This document shows, piece after piece, positions 59,741 through 64,000 of a stretch of DNA of 64,000 bases; within the stretch, counting starts at the first letter, position 1; every line of letters starts with the position of its first letter. A program made the translations under genes and the position numbers. The notes below the pieces were generated by a model, which saw only the letters and a program-made list of their open reading frames with translations, was not told where the DNA came from and did no database searches. The DNA is from Salinadaptatus halalkaliphilus (GTDB taxonomy: Archaea; Halobacteriota; Halobacteria; Halobacteriales; Natrialbaceae): NCBI RefSeq assembly GCF_006543045.1, contig NZ_RBZW01000077.1, positions 613-64,612 of the forward strand, in the 5' to 3' direction.

Positions 59741-60307
59741 ATGACCGAAAACGCACCCGAGGATATCTCCGATTCGATTCGATATCGCGGAAAAGCGATC
59801 GATGACGCTGGGTGGATTCCCGAATTCCTCGCCGACCAGGAGACCGGTGTGCTCGGGCTCGTCGATGACGACACCCCACACCTCGTGACCCAGCTCTTCG
59901 TCTACGACTCCGAGGCGAGCAGCATTTTCCTTCACGGCGCACAGGCCGGGTATGCTCACGATCTCGTCGAAAACGGCGAACAGCCACGGGCCTCTTTCAC
60001 GACGAGTGAGAAGGGGCGGTACATTCCAGCCGACGAACCGGTTAACTTCACCGTCGAATATTCGAGCGTGGTCGCTTACGGATCGATCGATTTCCTTACC
60101 GATCGGAAAAGGAAACGGGACGTTCTCGAGCAGTTCATGGCGAAATTCGCTCCCCAACTGACGGCGGGTGAGGATTACGAGCACATATCCGAGGAATCCA
60201 TCGACCGGACGGCCGTCTACCGTCTCGACGTGGACTCTTGGAGCGGAAAAAAGGGATGGAAGGAACCCGACCATCTGGGAGCCTACGATTTGGATTCGAT
60301 TCGATAA
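59741..60307 (+). CDS. Pyridoxamine 5'-phosphate oxidase-like flavin-binding protein
   Basis: 188 residues from ATG 59741 (MTENAPEDISDSIRYRG). The split-barrel FMN fold is suggested by ETGVLGLVDDDTPHLVTQLF, SSIFLHGAQAGYAHDLVENG and PVNFTVEYSSVVAYGSI, as in NimA/5-nitroimidazole reductase-type proteins. The reaction is unknown. It has lower GC at third positions than its neighbours in places, so recent acquisition is possible but not shown. Confidence 0.85.
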   Translation: MTENAPEDISDSIRYRGKAIDDAGWIPEFLADQETGVLGLVDDDTPHLVTQLFVYDSEASSIFLHGAQAGYAHDLVENGEQPRASFTTSEKGRYIPADEPVNFTVEYSSVVAYGSIDFLTDRKRKRDVLEQFMAKFAPQLTAGEDYEHISEESIDRTAVYRLDVDSWSGKKGWKEPDHLGAYDLDSIR

Positions 60308-60408
60308 CTAGTACCGTCCCAACCGTCGACTGCTGGGACGAATCGACCCCACAGCCGGATCCGACCCATCAGTGGAGGCTTGGGACGCCACTCGCGCTCG
60401 AGCGCTCC

Positions 60409-61371
60409 TTAGAGGTCGACGCGATCGAACCGGTAGAGCGCGATGGCGATCGGAGCGACGATCCAGAACAGGAGGATAATAAACGAGAACCAATCCTGCA
60501 GATAGAACGGCACCGAACCGTCGAACATCGCCTCCTCGAGGGCGACACCGAGTTCGGTTTCCGTCGCACCGGTAACGATCGAGAGCGCGTTGGAGTAGGC
60601 GTTGCCGGGATCGATCGAATCGATGAAGAACGCCCAGTCGGGAAGACGCTCCGCCTCGAAGCTCTCGCCGTTGACCTCGAGGGTGTAGGTTTCGGGGGAG
60701 AGATACCCCCAGCCGATCAGCGTCTGGATCGCCTGGATGATGGCGTTCCAGACGATATAAAACAGGACGAAGACGCCGAACATCGCCGCGCCGGCAATGG
60801 TCGTCGAACGCGTAAGCGACGACAGGGAGACGGCGATGCTGGTGTAGGCGATGCCATAGAGGATCGACATCGCGAGCAAGCCGACGTAGTCGACGACATC
60901 GAAGCTTCCGAGCATCGCGGCGACGATGACGCCGGCCAGTGCGAAGCCGACGGTCAGCGACAGCGAGAGGACGGCCGACCGACCGATGAGTTTGCCGAGC
61001 AACACGTCCTTTCGGGAGTGGGGCAGCGAGAGCAGGATTTTGATGCTCCCGGATTCGCGTTCGCCGGCGATCGACTGCCAGCCCAACACTAACGCGATCA
61101 ACGGAAGCACGAGTAACGTGGCGTAACTGACTAAGATGACGAGAAATTCGGTCGTAGCGCCCGCTTGCGCGATGTTTTCACCGAAGTACGCCAGCCCACC
61201 GGCGATCGCGACCAGCAGCATGAAGAAGAACGAACTCAGTCCCCAGAACAGCCACGACCGAACCGAATCCTGGAAGTCCTTTTTGGCGATCGCGCGAACG
61301 CTCTCGAGGTTGATCGAACTCGAGGGGGCCGTCGTACTCGTCTCCGTCCCCGACCCGGTTTCGGTGCTCAT
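60409..61371 (-). CDS. ABC-2 type transporter permease
   Basis: 320 residues with six membrane helices. INLESVRAIAKKDFQDSVRSW is the typical cytoplasmic start. ESGSIKILLSLPHSRKDVLLGK is the ABC-2 coupling motif. It works with the ATPase encoded directly upstream; the genes overlap by 4 bp (61368-61371). The exported substrate is unknown. Confidence 0.92.
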   Translation of the reverse strand: MSTETGSGTETSTTAPSSSINLESVRAIAKKDFQDSVRSWLFWGLSSFFFMLLVAIAGGLAYFGENIAQAGATTEFLVILVSYATLLVLPLIALVLGWQSIAGERESGSIKILLSLPHSRKDVLLGKLIGRSAVLSLSLTVGFALAGVIVAAMLGSFDVVDYVGLLAMSILYGIAYTSIAVSLSSLTRSTTIAGAAMFGVFVLFYIVWNAIIQAIQTLIGWGYLSPETYTLEVNGESFEAERLPDWAFFIDSIDPGNAYSNALSIVTGATETELGVALEEAMFDGSVPFYLQDWFSFIILLFWIVAPIAIALYRFDRVDL

Positions 61372-62300
61372 GGTGCCTGCACCTCCGCCTCGGTATCGGT
61401 CGTGTAGGATCGAAACACGTCGTCGAGCGAGGCTTCCTCGGTCGAGAAGTCTTCGACCTCGATGCCGCGGTCCTCGAGTTCGCCGAGGACCGCGGTCTTC
61501 GAGCCGTCGACGGCGACGACGAGCGTGGGCTGTGTGTCGCCCTCGACGGTGGCGTTGTCGACGTCCGGCAGCGAACGCACCGCCTGCAGGGCGTCGTCGT
61601 CGATATGGTCGACGGCGATGTGGAGGCTCGTTCCGCTGGAGACGGAGTCGCGGAGGCCGCCGACGGTGTCGATGGCGACCATCTCGCCGTTTCGGAGGAT
61701 GCCGACGCGGTCGCAGACGGCTTCGACCTGTTCCATGATGTGACTCGAGAAGAAGACGGTCGCCCCGCGTTCGTTTTCTTCGCGGACGAGGTCACGCATC
61801 TCTCGGGCGCCGTTGGGGTCGAGCCCGGTCGAGGGCTCGTCGAGGATGAGCAGATCCGGCTCGCCGACCAGTGCCATCGCGAGCATGAGTCGCTGGGACA
61901 TTCCCTTCGAGAAGCCGCCTGCTTTCTTGTCGATGGCGTCGGCCAGGCCGACGCGCTCTAAGAGCGCCTCGGGATCCTCGTGAGTCCCTTTTGACTCGAT
62001 GGCGAACTCGAGGTGCTGGCGGGCGGTCAGCCGGTTGTAGGTCTCGACGCCTTCCGGGAGGACGCCGGTTCGAGCCCGGATCTCGCGGCTGTGGGCCTGG
62101 GCGTCGAAGCCGAGCACCTCGACCTGACCGCTGGTCGGCCGAATAAAGTCGAGGATGGCGTTGATCGTCGTCGACTTTCCTGCACCGTTGGGACCAAGGA
62201 AGCCGAATACCTCGCCTTCCTGGACCTCGAAGGAGAGGTCCTGAAGCGCGAGTTCCTGACCGTAGGATTTAGTCAGGTTGTCGACTGTGATAGCGGGCAT
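61368..62300 (-). CDS. ABC transporter ATP-binding protein (ABC-2 exporter)
   Basis: 310 residues from ATG 62300 (MPAITVDNLTKSYGQ); the open frame continues upstream without coding character. Walker A is GPNGAGKST, the signature is FSKGMSQRLMLA and Walker B is LLILDEPSTGLDP. A DrrA/CcmA-type C-terminal domain (TLVVAVDGSKTAVLGELEDRG) follows. It energises the permease at 60409. A possible TATA-like accttatc lies 25-30 bp upstream. Confidence 0.94.
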   Translation of the reverse strand: MPAITVDNLTKSYGQELALQDLSFEVQEGEVFGFLGPNGAGKSTTINAILDFIRPTSGQVEVLGFDAQAHSREIRARTGVLPEGVETYNRLTARQHLEFAIESKGTHEDPEALLERVGLADAIDKKAGGFSKGMSQRLMLAMALVGEPDLLILDEPSTGLDPNGAREMRDLVREENERGATVFFSSHIMEQVEAVCDRVGILRNGEMVAIDTVGGLRDSVSSGTSLHIAVDHIDDDALQAVRSLPDVDNATVEGDTQPTLVVAVDGSKTAVLGELEDRGIEVEDFSTEEASLDDVFRSYTTDTEAEVQAP

Positions 62301-62391
62301 GGCTGTGCCAACACGCCGTTTCCCGATAAGGTTTGTCACTCGCGACCAATAATATACGTAATTATGATACAGAAATAAATCCTCTCGAGCG

Positions 62392-62661
62392 TCAAATCGG
62401 CTCGTCGGGATCGTACTGGTTCGCAGTGCGCGTGGCCTCCGTGGCGTAGCGCTCGCGGATCTCGTCGTCGGAGACTGCCTCGAGATCTGACTCGGGAATA
62501 TCGGCCGCGGCAGTGACCGGCGAGCCGGTCTGTAGTGCCGTCGAGGAGCGTTCCCGTCGTTGATACTGCGTTCCATCCGGGGTGGCATAGACGATCGTGA
62601 CGATGTTTCGATCGCCGAACTCGCGTTTGACCAGCCAACAGCGAACCGTCGACTCTGACAT
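62392..62661 (-). CDS. Small conserved haloarchaeal protein
   Basis: 89 residues from ATG 62661 (MSESTVRCWLVKREFGD). It has a beta-rich first half (NIVTIVYATPDGTQYQRRERS) and an acidic helical end. It is a recurrent haloarchaeal family without known function. Upstream in-frame sequence lacks family similarity. It is divergent from the gene at 62868. Confidence 0.7.
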   Translation of the reverse strand: MSESTVRCWLVKREFGDRNIVTIVYATPDGTQYQRRERSSTALQTGSPVTAAADIPESDLEAVSDDEIRERYATEATRTANQYDPDEPI

Positions 62662-62867
62662 GGACGGGCGTTCGGGGGCGATCGCCGAGAAAGTGTCGTG
62701 TTCGTCCACATCCGTGGCTCCTCGATCGCTCGTCGTGCTGGAGGTGCCCTCGAGTCGTAGCCGCGGTCGGGGCGGACGGCATCCGACGACGGGCGGCCGA
62801 TCGGTACGAACTGCAACTGACAGCAACGTATTTGCGTGTCGATAGTCCAGATACTATCGATAGCCGA

Positions 62868-64000
62868 ATGGCGTGGACCGACCGCATCGATCAGTTGCTA
62901 TACGAGGGCGAAAGCGAGCAGCAACGGGTCACGGTCGGGCAAGCGACGATCGTGGTAACGAGCCATCGCGTCCTCGCGTTCACGCCCGATGGCGACCAGC
63001 AGTACTGGTCCGTCGACCGGCCGAACGTCGACACCGTCACCGTCGAATCGACGGGATCGATCCGGTATCTCCTGTGGACGGTCGGCCTCGCCTGTCTGGC
63101 GATTGCCGGAGCCATCACGGCACTCGTGTTCAGTTTCACGAGTCTCGTGTCGACGCCCGACCTCGATTCCGAGTCGGCTGCCGACGGCTCGGGCGCTGGC
63201 GCCACCGATATCGCGACCGAATCGATCGCGACTATCGAATCGATGCTGGCGATCATCGACGTCGCAGTCGTCGTCACCAGCGCGCTCGCGATCGGGCTTG
63301 CAGCCGCGTGTTTCGTCCTCTACGTCCGCTCTCGCTCTCGCCAGCTGGTCCTCTCCGTGCTCGGCGGGGACGATCTCGCGATTCCCGTCGGCAGCGAGAC
63401 CGTCGGGACCACACCCATGGAACTCCAGAACGCGATTCGGCCGGGGCCGATCCTCGAGACCGATACCGCTCTCGAGGACCTTCGTGACGACGTGGCGACC
63501 GAACCGGCCGACGCCGATGCTACTGCGAGTCGCCCGTTCTCGGAGATGGCCACAGGGAAGACGACGGTCAAGGAGACGACCGCAGCGTCCGAGTCCGAGT
63601 CGAGCCGGAGCCAGCGAGACCGGTGGCACGACGAGACCCGCGACGAACCCGATGGCTGGGCCGACGACCCAGACCAGGCAAAGGGTAGCGATCTCGAGTC
63701 GAGTCCGCCGGGCGCGGTCGACCGATCGCTCGCCCGGGAGCAGGCCGAGCCGTTCGATCGGGAGCCCTTCGACCCCGACCGACCCGAATCGAACGGCGGG
63801 GGCGTCGATCTGGAGACGGCCGACGAATTCGATCCCGGAAGCTCGGCGGCAACTGCGGACCACCACGGCTCGCCGAACACCCTCGAGGACGACGATGACG
63901 ACACAGCGCTCGAGCGAACGGAGACGGGCGCGTTCGAGTTCGATACGCCCTGGAGCGAGTCTACAGGCGAGACGAACGAGGCGCCCGAGAATACAGCCGA
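62868..64000 (+). CDS. Haloarchaeal PH-like membrane protein, 3' end outside window
   Basis: 377 residues are visible and no stop occurs before the window ends. MAWTDRIDQLLYEGESEQQRV followed by VTSHRVLAFTPDGDQQYW is a PH-like domain of the kind found in haloarchaeal membrane-associated proteins. Two membrane helices follow (LLWTVGLACLAIAGAITAL and VVVTSALAIGLAAACFVLYV). From about residue 170 onward the protein is long, acidic and low-complexity (many Asp, Glu, Ser, Pro). Function unknown. Confidence 0.75.
   Translation, partial: MAWTDRIDQLLYEGESEQQRVTVGQATIVVTSHRVLAFTPDGDQQYWSVDRPNVDTVTVESTGSIRYLLWTVGLACLAIAGAITALVFSFTSLVSTPDLDSESAADGSGAGATDIATESIATIESMLAIIDVAVVVTSALAIGLAAACFVLYVRSRSRQLVLSVLGGDDLAIPVGSETVGTTPMELQNAIRPGPILETDTALEDLRDDVATEPADADATASRPFSEMATGKTTVKETTAASESESSRSQRDRWHDETRDEPDGWADDPDQAKGSDLESSPPGAVDRSLAREQAEPFDREPFDPDRPESNGGGVDLETADEFDPGSSAATADHHGSPNTLEDDDDDTALERTETGAFEFDTPWSESTGETNEAPENTA

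Overview
The window is haloarchaeal chromosome, most likely from a Natrialbaceae-type organism (Natrinema, Haloterrigena, Natronorubrum and relatives). This rests on GC-rich coding, very acidic proteins, leaderless genes with TATA boxes about 27-30 bp upstream of the ATG, a double-length TatC (TatCt), digeranylgeranylglycerophospholipid reductase, archaeal translation genes (L44e, S27e, aIF2-alpha, Nop10), an archaeal-type initiator tRNA and a complete methylaspartate-cycle gene set. No rRNA, CRISPR array or replication origin was seen.

Layout. 1-3.7 kb: 5' part of a Tat-exported PQQ-type beta-propeller protein, an acetyltransferase, two membrane proteins and a zinc-type dehydrogenase. 3.7-5.8 kb: a complete IS200/IS605 element (divergent tnpA and tnpB plus a 48-aa protein) that split a small monooxygenase-like gene after codon 5. 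6-13 kb: larE, small haloarchaeal genes, then assimilatory nitrite reductase and nitrate reductase. 13-17 kb: divergent tatCo/tatCt. 17-24 kb: rlmE, a UPF0175/PIN toxin-antitoxin pair, mfnA, a hisC-adenylate kinase-CDP-alcohol transferase operon, a cupin and tRNA-Met. 24-31 kb: membrane proteins, the L44e-S27e-aIF2a-Nop10-PAC2 block, a broken gene, a winged-helix regulator and GGR. 31.8-38.5 kb: the methylaspartate-cycle cluster, five genes on the minus strand (mamA, mamB, mal, mch, citE-type lyase) divergent from mct. 38.6-41.8 kb: a PhiH1-type regulator, a MaoC dehydratase, an acyl-CoA synthetase and a [2Fe-2S] protein. 42.3-50.6 kb: a tightly overlapping Mrp-type Na+/H+ antiporter operon. 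50.7-64 kb: a recombinase-like protein lacking its catalytic end, envelope or glycan-related proteins, a flavin-binding protein, an ABC exporter and a partial membrane protein.

The strongest new signal is a family of short palindromic mobile elements, about 79-81 bp or 137 bp long, with ends TACGGnTTACTGT...ACAGTAATCCGTA. Seven copies have exact 3-bp direct repeats (TCA/TCA or TGA/TGA) immediately outside the ends, which I read as target-site duplications. One copy interrupts a gene whose frame is restored exactly when the element and one duplication are removed. Three others sit in the TGA stop codon of the adjacent gene, so the duplication preserves the stop. The core hairpin sequence differs between copies but stays self-complementary. 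A separate 115-bp element with 22-bp inverted ends lies upstream of the nitrite reductase gene.
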